64,000 nucleotides of DNA. Source: Pseudomonas fluorescens. Its GTDB lineage: Bacteria > Pseudomonadota > Gammaproteobacteria > Pseudomonadales > Pseudomonadaceae. The position numbers and the translations under genes are program-made. The stretch covers positions 868,001-932,000 of the forward strand of contig NZ_CP012830.1 in assembly GCF_001307155.1 (NCBI RefSeq). The letters run 5' to 3'. The notes under the pieces were generated by a model that was not told the origin of the DNA, searched no databases, and saw nothing but the letters and a program-made list of their open reading frames with translations. Below are positions 30,210 to 38,998 of the stretch, one piece after another (the stretch's first letter is position 1; each line of letters starts with the position of its first letter).

Positions 30210-30326
30210 AAAGCGACGCACGCCCTCTAAATGTTCGAAAATTTTCCTTTCCCCTCTCTTCGATCAGAATTTTCAATCGAAGCCGACTGGTTGCGCCTGG
30301 ATTTATGCGCTACTATTTTCGCAAAT

Positions 30327-30340
30327 GAACATTAATGTTC
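30327..30340. promoter_or_regulatory. Palindrome upstream of glpD, candidate GlpR operator
   Basis: GAACATTAATGTTC is a perfect 14-bp palindrome 36 nt before the glpD start, embedded in an AT-rich promoter region (TTTTCGCAAATGAACA). A related ATGTTCGAAAATTTTC lies at 30231-30246. GlpR family sites contain TTCG/CGAA and GTTC/GAAC half-sites, so this is a plausible operator; binding is inferred. Confidence 0.5.
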
Positions 30341-30375
30341 GAATTCAAATATAGAAAGTACCCCGAGGCCAGCCG

Positions 30376-31914
30376 ATGCCCACTTCAACCTTACCTATGC
30401 CCCCTCTTGCCGAGGTCTACGATATCGCCGTCATTGGTGGTGGGATAAACGGTGTGGGGATTGCAGCGGATGCCGCCGGTCGCGGTCTTTCGGTGTTCCT
30501 TTGCGAAAAGGACGATCTGGCCAGTCATACCTCGTCCGCCAGCAGCAAGCTGATCCACGGCGGCCTGCGCTACCTCGAACACTACGAATTCCGCCTCGTG
30601 CGCGAGGCCTTGGCCGAGCGTGAAGTGCTGTTGGCCAAGGCCCCGCACATCGTCAAGCCAATGCGCTTCGTGTTGCCACACCGTCCGCACCTGCGCCCGG
30701 CGTGGATGATCCGTGCAGGCCTGTTCCTTTATGACCATCTTGGCAAGCGGGAAAAACTCGCCGGCTCCAAAAGCCTGAAGTTCGGGGCCGACAGTGCGCT
30801 GAAAAGCGAAATCACCAAAGGCTTCGAATACTCCGATTGCTGGGTCGACGACGCCCGTCTGGTGGTGCTCAATGCCATGGCTGCCCGCGAAAAAGGCGCC
30901 CACGTGCACACCCAGACCCGCTGTGTCAGCGCCCGTCGCAGCAAAGGCCTGTGGGAGTTGAACCTGGAACGCACCGATGGCCGCCTGTTCTCGATCCGCG
31001 CCAAAGCACTGGTGAATGCCGCCGGTCCATGGGTCGCCAAGTTCATTCGTGATGACCTGAAGATGGAATCGCCTTACGGCATCCGCCTGATTCAGGGCAG
31101 CCACCTGATCGTGCCGAAGCTGTACGAAGGCGAACACGCGCATATCCTGCAGAACGAAGACCAACGCATCGTGTTCACCATTCCATACCTCAATCAATTC
31201 ACCCTGATTGGTACCACGGACCGTGAGTACACCGGCGATCCAGCGAAAGTCACCATCACCGAAGGCGAGACCGATTACCTGCTGAAAGTGGTCAACGCGC
31301 ACTTCAAGAAACAAATCAGCCGCAGCGACATCCTGCACACCTATTCCGGCGTTCGTCCGCTGTGCAACGACGAATCCGACAATCCTTCGGCCGTGACCCG
31401 CGATTACACCCTGGCGCTGTCTGGCAGCGCAGAAGAAGCACCGCTGCTGTCGGTGTTCGGTGGCAAACTGACCACCTACCGCAAACTGGCCGAGTCGGCC
31501 ATGGCGCAGCTGGCACCGTACTTCAAGGGCATGAAGCCGAGCTGGACCGCGCAAGCGACCCTGCCGGGCGGCGAAGACATGACCACGCCACAGGCCTTGA
31601 GCGCGTTGATTCGCGACAAGTTCGACTGGTTGCCGACGGAAATCGCCCGACGCTGGGCCACCACCTATGGCAGCCGTACCTGGCGCCTGCTTGAAGGTGT
31701 ACAGAGCCTGAAGGACATGGGCGAACACCTCGGTGGCGGTCTCTACACCCGCGAAGTCGATTACCTGTGCAGCGAAGAATGGGCCACCAGCGCTCACGAC
31801 ATTCTCTGGCGTCGCAGCAAACTGGGTTTGTTCACCACCCAGGCAGAGCAAGAGAACGTCCAGCTGTACCTGAACAAGCTCGAGCAGAACCGCAGCAAGA
31901 TCGAAGCGGCCTGA
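30376..31914 (+). CDS. glpD: Aerobic glycerol-3-phosphate dehydrogenase
   Basis: A 512-residue FAD-dependent, membrane-associated dehydrogenase that oxidises sn-glycerol 3-phosphate to dihydroxyacetone phosphate and feeds quinone. The dinucleotide fold GGGINGVGIAADAAGRG is at about residues 21-37, followed by the SSKLIHGGLRYLEHYEF block (about 55-71) that binds FAD and substrate. It completes the glycerol pathway with glpFK. Confidence 0.97.
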   Translation: MPTSTLPMPPLAEVYDIAVIGGGINGVGIAADAAGRGLSVFLCEKDDLASHTSSASSKLIHGGLRYLEHYEFRLVREALAEREVLLAKAPHIVKPMRFVLPHRPHLRPAWMIRAGLFLYDHLGKREKLAGSKSLKFGADSALKSEITKGFEYSDCWVDDARLVVLNAMAAREKGAHVHTQTRCVSARRSKGLWELNLERTDGRLFSIRAKALVNAAGPWVAKFIRDDLKMESPYGIRLIQGSHLIVPKLYEGEHAHILQNEDQRIVFTIPYLNQFTLIGTTDREYTGDPAKVTITEGETDYLLKVVNAHFKKQISRSDILHTYSGVRPLCNDESDNPSAVTRDYTLALSGSAEEAPLLSVFGGKLTTYRKLAESAMAQLAPYFKGMKPSWTAQATLPGGEDMTTPQALSALIRDKFDWLPTEIARRWATTYGSRTWRLLEGVQSLKDMGEHLGGGLYTREVDYLCSEEWATSAHDILWRRSKLGLFTTQAEQENVQLYLNKLEQNRSKIEAA

Positions 31915-31933
31915 TCGGTAATCCGGCTCAACC

Positions 31934-31965
31934 AAAGCCCCTGAATCTCACGATTCAGGGGCTTT
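31934..31965. terminator. Bidirectional terminator between glpD and the DUF1704 gene
   Basis: AAAGCCCCTGAAT (31934-31946) pairs perfectly with ATTCAGGGGCTTT (31953-31965), followed by T-rich sequence. It serves the converging genes. Confidence 0.9.
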
Positions 31966-31989
31966 TGTTTAGAAGATCTTTCGACGCCA

Positions 31990-33267
31990 TTACAAAATGT
32001 TCGAGTAATCCGCTTCGATCCGATCCAGGCTCAGGTGATTGAGGAAGTTGGAGAAACACATCCAGGCCGACAAGGCGTTCATGTCACGGAACTGGTCCGG
32101 CAGGTACTTGGGTGGTTCCACCAGGCCCTCATCCACCAACTGACGCAGGGTGCGCATGTCTTCCAGGGTGGTCTTGCCGCAAAACAGCAAAGGGATCTGC
32201 TCAAGCTTGCCTTTACGCACGGCCAACTGAATGTAGTTGTAAACCATGATAAAGCCCTTGAGGTAGGACAAGTCCTTGGTGAATGGCAGACCAGTGGGTA
32301 TCGAACCACGGAAAACCCGGCTGGCATTGCTATAGCTTTCAGCCATCTCGAAGCCTTGAGCGCGGAAGAACTCGAAGATCTGCAAGAAGTCCGCGCCCTC
32401 CTCGGCCATGTGAATCGCCCGGGTACGGTTGGTCAGTTTGCGCAAGCGACTCGGATAGGACGCAAAGGTGATGATTTCCATCAGGATCGCCAACCCCTCC
32501 TGGGTCACGGTCGACGACGGTGGACCTTTGGAAAGGAAAGTGCAGATCGGCTGATTCAGACCGTTAAGCGTGGTGCCGACATGCACCAGCCCTTCATGGA
32601 CTTCCAGGGCGCGCACGTCACGTTCGTTGAACATCGCGTCAGCGCGGATCTTGATGTAGTCGGCACCAGCCGCCGCATCCGCGACAATACCGTCGGACTC
32701 GAACACCCGAATGGTTTCCTCGGCTTCGCCAAAGACCTTGTTCAAACGGGTTTGCAGCAAGTGCACGGCTTCCTTGGCGGTGAGGATCTTCGGTTCGTCC
32801 TTGAGGTCGCCCCGGCCATCGATGTTGTTCAGGTAGTCGGACATCATCAGGCCAAGGTCGGCCAGGGTCGGGTCACCGGCGTGGAATGCATCGGACGCCG
32901 CGCCGTAAAGCTCCTGGGAGATCAACCCGAAATCTTCGGTGCCACGCGCTTCGAGCATCCGCACCACCATGCGGTATTCCTTGCACATGCGACGCATGAT
33001 CTGCCCGACCGGGTTGAACTGGCCGAGCTGACGGGTGATGTCGCGCTCGATGTTCTGGAATTCCAGCTTCACTTTGCTGGAGTCAAAGGACAGTGGCCGG
33101 TTGAGGTAGTAGTCGCGATCCACCGCCGGCATTTCCTTGCCTTTGGCCTTGAGGAAACCCTTGCGGATGTTGTCGTCCCACTTGACCGCATCGAGTACCC
33201 GAATCGGCGTCTGCGCCAGCACTATGCGATCGGACAACGTGCGTATCGTCTGCTGGTATTCGTCCAC
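31990..33267 (-). CDS. DUF1704 putative tyrosine carboxypeptidase-like metallopeptidase (QEGLA protein)
   Basis: A 425-residue protein of the family annotated flavohemoglobin expression-modulating QEGLA motif protein (DUF1704). It contains HEGLVH at residues 224-229, an HExxxH zinc motif, and TQEGLA at 255-260 with Glu257 as a likely third ligand. The eukaryotic MATCAP tubulin tyrosine carboxypeptidases belong to the same family and use this motif, so peptidase activity is a reasonable inference; the bacterial substrate is unknown. The next gene upstream is a codirectional TetR regulator 42 nt away, suggesting an operon. Confidence 0.85.
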   Translation of the reverse strand: MDEYQQTIRTLSDRIVLAQTPIRVLDAVKWDDNIRKGFLKAKGKEMPAVDRDYYLNRPLSFDSSKVKLEFQNIERDITRQLGQFNPVGQIMRRMCKEYRMVVRMLEARGTEDFGLISQELYGAASDAFHAGDPTLADLGLMMSDYLNNIDGRGDLKDEPKILTAKEAVHLLQTRLNKVFGEAEETIRVFESDGIVADAAAGADYIKIRADAMFNERDVRALEVHEGLVHVGTTLNGLNQPICTFLSKGPPSSTVTQEGLAILMEIITFASYPSRLRKLTNRTRAIHMAEEGADFLQIFEFFRAQGFEMAESYSNASRVFRGSIPTGLPFTKDLSYLKGFIMVYNYIQLAVRKGKLEQIPLLFCGKTTLEDMRTLRQLVDEGLVEPPKYLPDQFRDMNALSAWMCFSNFLNHLSLDRIEADYSNIL

Positions 33268-33309
33268 CCGGTGCTCCTGTTGATAACCGTTGCGTATTGC
33301 GTGTTTTGA

Positions 33310-34026
33310 TCAGGCCGACGCCAGCACCAGGTGCATATATCGCGTCAGAATGCCGAGCATCTCTTGTTCGGCCTCGGGCTCTGCGTCATTGAGCAGGCCC
33401 TGATATTCCATCCGGCCGATAATCGCCGTCAACACTTTGGCATCCTGCTGCGGCTCTCGCGAACCCAATACCTGGAAAAGCTGGCAAGTGCCCTGCAAGA
33501 GAATTTGCTGATGCGAGCGCACCAGCAGCGCCAGGCGCGGGTTGAGCAACGCTTCCTGGCGGAAGGCCTGCTCGGCCATCAGGTGCTCGCGGCGGTTGAT
33601 CAATTGCCGGTGAACATAGTCCGCCATCAGCCGTGCGATATCGTCAGCCAACTGTGAGCGGCACTCGGGGCTGCCGTCGCCGCTGATGACCATCTCGCGC
33701 AACAAGCCTTCGTTATTGGCCCACAACCTGGCCATGTAGGCGGCGCTACGTTCAACGTATTGAGCGAAGGTATCGGTGAGCAGGTCATCGATATCCTTGA
33801 AATAGTAAGTGGTCGCCGACAACGGCACACCCGCTTCGGCGGCCACGGCACGGTGACGTACCGCACGAACACCGTCGCGTACGACGATGCGCATCGCTGC
33901 ATCGAGAATTTCCTGTCGACGCTGCTCGCTTCCCTGTCGGCTGGCTTTGCGTCCCTGATACTGAACGCTTTCAGCAACCGCAGTGGCGATGCCAGCTGCT
34001 CCTTCTTGAGCCAATGCACGATTCAC
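33310..34026 (-). CDS. TetR family transcriptional regulator
   Basis: A 238-residue regulator with an extended N-terminus (about 30 residues) before the TetR helix-turn-helix (EILDAAMRIVVRDG, VRHRAVAAEAGVPLSATTYYFKDIDDLL, about residues 38-84). The start is GTG at 34026 with AGAGGAA about 9 nt upstream. It matches the position of PA3699 next to lysS in P. aeruginosa. It may control itself and the DUF1704 gene downstream; the ligand is unknown. Confidence 0.87.
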   Translation of the reverse strand: MNRALAQEGAAGIATAVAESVQYQGRKASRQGSEQRRQEILDAAMRIVVRDGVRAVRHRAVAAEAGVPLSATTYYFKDIDDLLTDTFAQYVERSAAYMARLWANNEGLLREMVISGDGSPECRSQLADDIARLMADYVHRQLINRREHLMAEQAFRQEALLNPRLALLVRSHQQILLQGTCQLFQVLGSREPQQDAKVLTAIIGRMEYQGLLNDAEPEAEQEMLGILTRYMHLVLASA

Positions 34027-34088
34027 GACAGATATTCCTCTCTAACGTCAAAAGTAACCAATTGATACGTTTGTACCAGACAGGCAAT

Positions 34089-34117
34089 AAAAAGCCGCCT
34101 GTTATAGGCGGCTTTTT
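34089..34117 (-). terminator. Terminator of lysS
   Basis: AAAAAGCCGCCT (34089-34100) pairs with AGGCGGCTTTTT (34106-34117), 12 nt past the lysS stop, with a T run on the minus strand. Confidence 0.9.
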
Positions 34118-34128
34118 AATTGAAACAT

Positions 34129-35631
34129 TTACGCTTGCGGCCGCATGTGCGGGAACAGGATCACATCGCGAATCGACGGTGAGTTGGTCAGCAGCATCAC
34201 CAGTCGGTCAATACCGATACCTTCACCGGCGGTCGGCGGCATGCCGTACTCCAGCGCGCGTACGAAGTCAGCATCGTAGTGCATGGCTTCGTCGTCACCG
34301 GCGTCCTTGTCGGCCACCTGAGCCATGAAGCGCTCGGCCTGGTCTTCCGCGTCGTTCAACTCGGAGTAGGCGTTGGCGATTTCGCGGCCACCGATGAACA
34401 GCTCGAAACGGTCGGTGACGTTCGGGTTCTCGTCGTTGCGGCGGGCCAGCGGCGACACTTCGAACGGGTACTGGGTGATGAAGTGCGGCTGCTCCAGCTT
34501 GTGCTCGACCAGCTCTTCGAAAATCATTACCTGCAGCTTGCCCAGACCTTCGAAGCCCAGCACTTTGGCGCCGGCCTTCTTGGCGATGGTGCGAGCCTTG
34601 TCGATGTCAGTCAGGTCGTCAGCGGTCAGCTCGGGGTTGTACTTGAGGATCGAGTCGAACACCGAGAGACGCACGAACGGCTCGCCGAAGTGGAACACCT
34701 TCTCGCCGTACGGCACGTCGGTGCTGCCCAGAACCAACTGCGCCAGTTCACGGAACAGTTCTTCGGTCAGGTCCATGTTGTCTTCGTAGTCGGCGTGGGC
34801 CTGGTAGAACTCCAACATGGTGAATTCAGGATTGTGACGAGTCGAAACACCTTCGTTACGGAAGTTGCGGTTGATCTCGAACACTTTCTCGAAACCACCT
34901 ACCACCAGACGCTTGAGGTACAGCTCCGGCGCGATACGCAAGAACATCTGCATATCCAGCGCATTGTGGTGAGTCTCGAACGGCTTGGCCGCCGCACCGC
35001 CAGGGATGGTTTGCAGCATCGGCGTTTCGACTTCCAGGAAGTCGCGCTTCATCAGGAAGCTGCGAATGTGCGCAATCACTTGCGAACGCACGCGGAAGGT
35101 CTGACGCACGTCTTCGTTGACGATCAGGTCAACGTAACGCTGGCGATAGCGCTGTTCGGTGTCGGACAGGCCGTGGTGCTTGTCCGGCAACGGGCGCAGG
35201 GATTTGGTCAGCAGACGTACGTTGGTCATTTCAACGTACAGGTCGCCCTTGCCGGAACGGGCCAGGGTGCCTTCGGCGGCGATGATGTCGCCCAGGTCCC
35301 AGGTTTTAACGGCGGCCAGGGTTTCTTCTGACAGGGTTTTACGGTTGACGTAAACCTGAATGCGCCCGGACATGTCCTGGATCACCATGAACGAGCCACG
35401 GTTGAGCATGAGACGACCGGCAACCTTGACCGGGATCGCAGCCTCTGCCAGCTCTTCCTTAGTCTTGTCCGCGTACTGCTTCTGCAAGTCTTCGCAGTAG
35501 GCGTCGCGGCGGAAGTCATTCGGGAAGGCCTGGCCCTTGGCGCGCTCGGCAGCAAGCTTTTCCTTGCGCAGGGCGATCAGGGAGTTTTCTTCCTGTTGCA
35601 GGGCTTGCGGATCGAGTTCTAGGTCGCTCAT
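34129..35631 (-). CDS. lysS: Lysyl-tRNA synthetase (class II)
   Basis: A 500-residue class II synthetase. An N-terminal OB-fold anticodon-binding domain (about 60-150) precedes the catalytic core. Motif 2 is [18 protein letters not shown] (about 260-277) and motif 3 is [12 protein letters not shown] near the C-terminus. Adjacent to prfB, as in E. coli and P. aeruginosa; the two are likely cotranscribed. Confidence 0.97.
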   Translation of the reverse strand: MSDLELDPQALQQEENSLIALRKEKLAAERAKGQAFPNDFRRDAYCEDLQKQYADKTKEELAEAAIPVKVAGRLMLNRGSFMVIQDMSGRIQVYVNRKTLSEETLAAVKTWDLGDIIAAEGTLARSGKGDLYVEMTNVRLLTKSLRPLPDKHHGLSDTEQRYRQRYVDLIVNEDVRQTFRVRSQVIAHIRSFLMKRDFLEVETPMLQTIPGGAAAKPFETHHNALDMQMFLRIAPELYLKRLVVGGFEKVFEINRNFRNEGVSTRHNPEFTMLEFYQAHADYEDNMDLTEELFRELAQLVLGSTDVPYGEKVFHFGEPFVRLSVFDSILKYNPELTADDLTDIDKARTIAKKAGAKVLGFEGLGKLQVMIFEELVEHKLEQPHFITQYPFEVSPLARRNDENPNVTDRFELFIGGREIANAYSELNDAEDQAERFMAQVADKDAGDDEAMHYDADFVRALEYGMPPTAGEGIGIDRLVMLLTNSPSIRDVILFPHMRPQA

Positions 35632-35662
35632 GTCTTTAAAAATTCCATCACAGGTTCGTTGC

Positions 35663-35706
35663 CCCCAGCCTTCGGCTGGGGATCGCGGGCAAGCCTCGCT
35701 CCTACA
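35663..35706. repeat. Hairpin plus single REP between prfB and lysS
   Basis: CCCCAGCC (35663-35670) pairs with GGCTGGGG (35674-35681) over a 3-nt loop, followed by a lone REP half (ATCGCGGGCAAGCCTCGCTC, 35682-35701). The unit stands in the 110-nt prfB-lysS gap and may cause partial attenuation between them. Confidence 0.6.
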
Positions 35707-35741
35707 GGGTCGTTGAATCAGTGACCACTGCAGTGCATTCG

Positions 35742-36837
35742 TTACAAGCCTTGTTTCAGGCTCGCCACCAGATATTCGTCGATGTCGCCGTCGAGCACCT
35801 TGTCGCAGTCGCTGCGTTCGACGTTAGTACGCAAATCCTTGATTCGCGACTGGTCGAGCACATACGAGCGAATCTGGTGACCCCAGCCGATGTCCGACTT
35901 GGTGTCTTCCAGGGCTTGGGAAGCAGCGTTGCGTTTCTGCACTTCCTGCTCGTACAAGCGCGCCCGCAACATTTTCATCGCGGTGTCTTTGTTGGCGTGC
36001 TGGGAACGTTCGTTCTGGCAGCTGACCACGGTGTTGGTCGGTACGTGGGTGATACGTACGGCCGAGTCGGTGGTGTTTACGTGCTGACCACCGGCGCCCG
36101 AGGAACGGTAGGTGTCGATGCGCAGGTCCGACGGGTTGATGTCGATTTCGATGTTGTCATCGATTTCCGGCGACACGAACACGGCCGAGAACGAGGTATG
36201 GCGACGGTTACCGGAGTCGTACGGGCTCTTGCGCACCAGACGGTGTACGCCGATCTCGGTCCGCAGCCAGCCAAAGGCGTATTCACCCTTGATGTGCACG
36301 GTTGCGCCCTTGATCCCGGCGACTTCACCGGCGGAGAGCTCCATGATGGTCGCGTCGAAACCGCGTTTGTCCGCCCAGCGCAGGTACATGCGCAGCAGGA
36401 TGTTGGCCCAGTCCTGGGCCTCGGTACCGCCGGAGCCGGCCTGGATATCCAGGTAGGCGTTGTTGGCGTCCATCTCACCGCTGAACATGCGACGGAATTC
36501 GAGTTTTTCCAGGGCCTCGCGCAGACGCTCGACTTCGGCAGCGACGTCATCGACGGCAGCCTGGTCTTCTTCCTCTGCGGACATCAGCAGCAGGTCTTTG
36601 GCGTCGGCAAGGCCGCTGTGCATCTGGTCGAGGGTTTCGACGATCTGCGCCAGCAGGGACCGCTCGCGGCCCAGTTCCTGAGCGTACGACGGGTTGTTCC
36701 AGACATTCGGATCTTCAAGCTCGCGATTGACTTCGGTCAGACGCTCATGCTTTTGATCGTAGTCAAAGATACCCCCGAATAGTTTCGGAGCGCTCGGACA
36801 GGTCCTTGATACTGTTAAGGATCGGGTTGATTTCCAT
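35742..36837 (-). CDS. prfB: Peptide chain release factor 2 (programmed +1 frameshift)
   Basis: RF2 recognises UGA and UAA stops. The reading frame is split. A 24-codon first part (36837-36766) begins [13 protein letters not shown] and ends in CTT followed by an in-frame TGA at 36765-36763. Translation resumes in the +1 frame with GAC at 36764 and runs to 35742, giving 364 residues, the usual RF2 length. The GGQ motif ([11 protein letters not shown]) that triggers peptidyl-tRNA hydrolysis is intact. The stop-codon recognition tripeptide, SPF in E. coli, reads SPY here ([11 protein letters not shown]). Confidence 0.96.
36762..36776 (-). promoter_or_regulatory. prfB autoregulatory frameshift site
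   Basis: The minus strand reads GGGGGTATCTTTGAC: an internal Shine-Dalgarno (GGGGG), a 3-nt spacer, the slippery CTT and the poorly terminating TGA followed by C. This is the E. coli prfB recoding signal almost exactly. Low RF2 favours slipping and therefore more RF2. Confidence 0.95.
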
Positions 36838-36943
36838 GGCGGGCAGCACTCGTTGGCGAACTTTTGAAAGCCGGCGAGTATAACGTAATCACGCTGTCAC
36901 GGCAGCCCGCCTGGCGGCTTTAACGGCGAATGAACGTGCGGGT

Positions 36944-37945
36944 TCATTCGATGCCGACCTGATTGCGTCCATTGTTCTTCGCCAGGTACAACCCCTTGTC
37001 CGCCGCCGAGATCAATTGACGGTAATCACTGCCCGGCTGCGGGGTGATGGTCGAGAGGCCGATGCTGATGGTCAGGCTCGCACCTTCGGCCGGTACAACA
37101 TGCGGGATGTTCATTCCGGCCACGGTCTGCCGGAGTTTTTCCGCGACCAGGCGTGCCCCGCCCGGCGAGGTATTGGGCAATACCAGGACGAACTCTTCAC
37201 CGCCATAACGCGCCGGCAGATCGGAAGGCCGGCTGCTGGCATCGCGGATCGCCGTGGCGACTTTGCGCAGGGCTTCGTCGCCTTCCAGATGGCCGAAGCT
37301 GTCGTTGTACAACTTGAAATAGTCGACATCGATCATCAACAGCGACAGTTGCGCCTGGTCACGCATGGCCCGACGCCATTCCAACTCAAGGTATTCGTCG
37401 AAATGGCGACGGTTAGACAGCCCGGTCAGGCCGTCGGAGTTCATCAGGCGTTGCAGCACCAGGTTGGTGTCGAGCAACTGTTGTTGACTGACCCGCAGCG
37501 CCCGATAGGCCGCATCGCGCTGGATCAGGGTCATGTAGGAGCGCGAGTGATAACGAATGCGCGCGACCAGTTCGATGTTGTCCGGCAGCTTGACCAGGTA
37601 ATCGTTGGCCCCCGCAGCAAACGCCGCGCTCTTGATCAGCGGGTCTTCCTTGGTCGACAGCACAATGATCGGAATGTCCTTGGTCGCCGGGTGGTTGCGG
37701 TATTCGCGCACCAGCGACAGGCCGTCCAGACCGGGCATGACCAGGTCCTGCAGGATCACCGTCGGCTTGATGCGAATCGCCTGGGCGATGGCCTGATGCG
37801 GATCGGCGCAGAAATGGAAGTCGATGTTCTCTTCGTTCGCCAGCCCGCGGCGCACGGCTTCGCCGATCATCGCCTGGTCGTCGACCAGCAGCACCATCGC
37901 GGCGTTCTCATCGGTTTTAAAGGCGTCGAGCTGTAAATCATCCAT
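36944..37945 (-). CDS. wspR: WspR response regulator/diguanylate cyclase
   Basis: A 333-residue protein with an N-terminal receiver domain (phospho-acceptor Asp67 in [10 protein letters not shown]), a helical linker (about 145-170) and a GGDEF domain. The active site is GGEEF (248-252), and the inhibitory c-di-GMP site RPSD (239-242) lies five residues before it. Phosphorylation by WspE drives c-di-GMP synthesis and biofilm formation. Last gene of wspABCDEFR, 42 nt after wspF. Confidence 0.96.
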   Translation of the reverse strand: MDDLQLDAFKTDENAAMVLLVDDQAMIGEAVRRGLANEENIDFHFCADPHQAIAQAIRIKPTVILQDLVMPGLDGLSLVREYRNHPATKDIPIIVLSTKEDPLIKSAAFAAGANDYLVKLPDNIELVARIRYHSRSYMTLIQRDAAYRALRVSQQQLLDTNLVLQRLMNSDGLTGLSNRRHFDEYLELEWRRAMRDQAQLSLLMIDVDYFKLYNDSFGHLEGDEALRKVATAIRDASSRPSDLPARYGGEEFVLVLPNTSPGGARLVAEKLRQTVAGMNIPHVVPAEGASLTISIGLSTITPQPGSDYRQLISAADKGLYLAKNNGRNQVGIE

Positions 37946-37987
37946 GTGCGGGCACCTGAATAAGGCAAGTACAGCTGCAATGATGAG

Positions 37988-38998
37988 TCATTTTGCAAAG
38001 ATCTCCAGCAATCGTGGCGCTATCTTGTCCAACGGGTGAATTTCTACAGCGGCGTCGATGGCGGCGGCCGCTTTCGGCATGCCATATACCGCACTGCTGC
38101 GCTGATCCTGAGCAATGGTCAAGTAGCCTTGCTGGCGCATCGATTTAAGTCCCTGGGCGCCATCGCGCCCCATGCCGGTCAGCAGCACACCGACTGCATC
38201 TCCGTTCCAATAAGTGGCCACGCTTTCAAAAAAAACGTCGATCGAGGGTCGATAGATCTCGTTGACCGGCTCGGCGGTGTAGGCCAGCGTACCGTTCTTC
38301 AATAAACGAATGTGGTGATTGGTGCCCGCCAGCAACACCGTCCCGCTTTGCGGCGGCTCGCCTTCCTGAGCCAGGCGCACGTCCAGACCGCTGGCGCTGC
38401 CGAGCCATTCAGCCATGCCGGCCGCGAACACCTGGTCAACGTGCTGGACCAGCACGATGGCCGGCGCAAAATCGCGCGGCAGGGCCTTGAGCAAGACTTC
38501 CAGCGCCGCCGGCCCGCCAGCAGAAGAACCGATGGCCACCAGGCTCTGGCGTTGCCCGAGAACACGAGGAAGGGCCGGCGCCGATTGCACACGGTTACCG
38601 CGCTCGCCGATCAGCCAGCCGATATTCATGATCTTGCGCAGCAGCGGCGCTGCGGCTTCTTTCGGATCGCCCGCGCCGAGGGCCGGGGTATCGACCACAT
38701 CCAGCGCGCCGTGGCCCATGGCCTCGAACACCCGATGGACATTCTGCTGTCGGTCCACCGTGACGATAACAATAGCGCACGGGGTCTCGGCCATGATCCG
38801 GCGTGTTGCTTCGACGCCATCCATGACCGGCATGATCAGGTCCATCAGGATCAGGTCCGGGGTGAACTCGGCGCAACGTTGCACCGCCTCGGCGCCATTA
38901 CGGGCGACCCAGACCACCTCGTGCGCCGGCTCGAAGGCCAAGGCTCGACGCAGGGCCTCCACGGCCATGGGCATATCGTTGACGATAGCGATCTTCAT
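37988..38998 (-). CDS. wspF: WspF chemotaxis-type methylesterase (CheB-like)
   Basis: A 336-residue CheB homologue: receiver domain with Asp53 (LILMDLIMPVMDG) and C-terminal methylesterase with the Ser in IGSSAGGPAAL, His in LVQHVDQVF and Asp in GMGRDGAQG. It demethylates WspA and turns the pathway down. Loss of wspF gives wrinkly, hyper-biofilm variants in P. fluorescens and P. aeruginosa; here the frame is intact. It overlaps wspE by 4 nt. Confidence 0.96.
   Translation of the reverse strand: MKIAIVNDMPMAVEALRRALAFEPAHEVVWVARNGAEAVQRCAEFTPDLILMDLIMPVMDGVEATRRIMAETPCAIVIVTVDRQQNVHRVFEAMGHGALDVVDTPALGAGDPKEAAAPLLRKIMNIGWLIGERGNRVQSAPALPRVLGQRQSLVAIGSSAGGPAALEVLLKALPRDFAPAIVLVQHVDQVFAAGMAEWLGSASGLDVRLAQEGEPPQSGTVLLAGTNHHIRLLKNGTLAYTAEPVNEIYRPSIDVFFESVATYWNGDAVGVLLTGMGRDGAQGLKSMRQQGYLTIAQDQRSSAVYGMPKAAAAIDAAVEIHPLDKIAPRLLEIFAK

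Noticed and set aside
30391..31935. 514-residue open frame antisense to glpD
   Set aside because: Shadow of a well-conserved gene.
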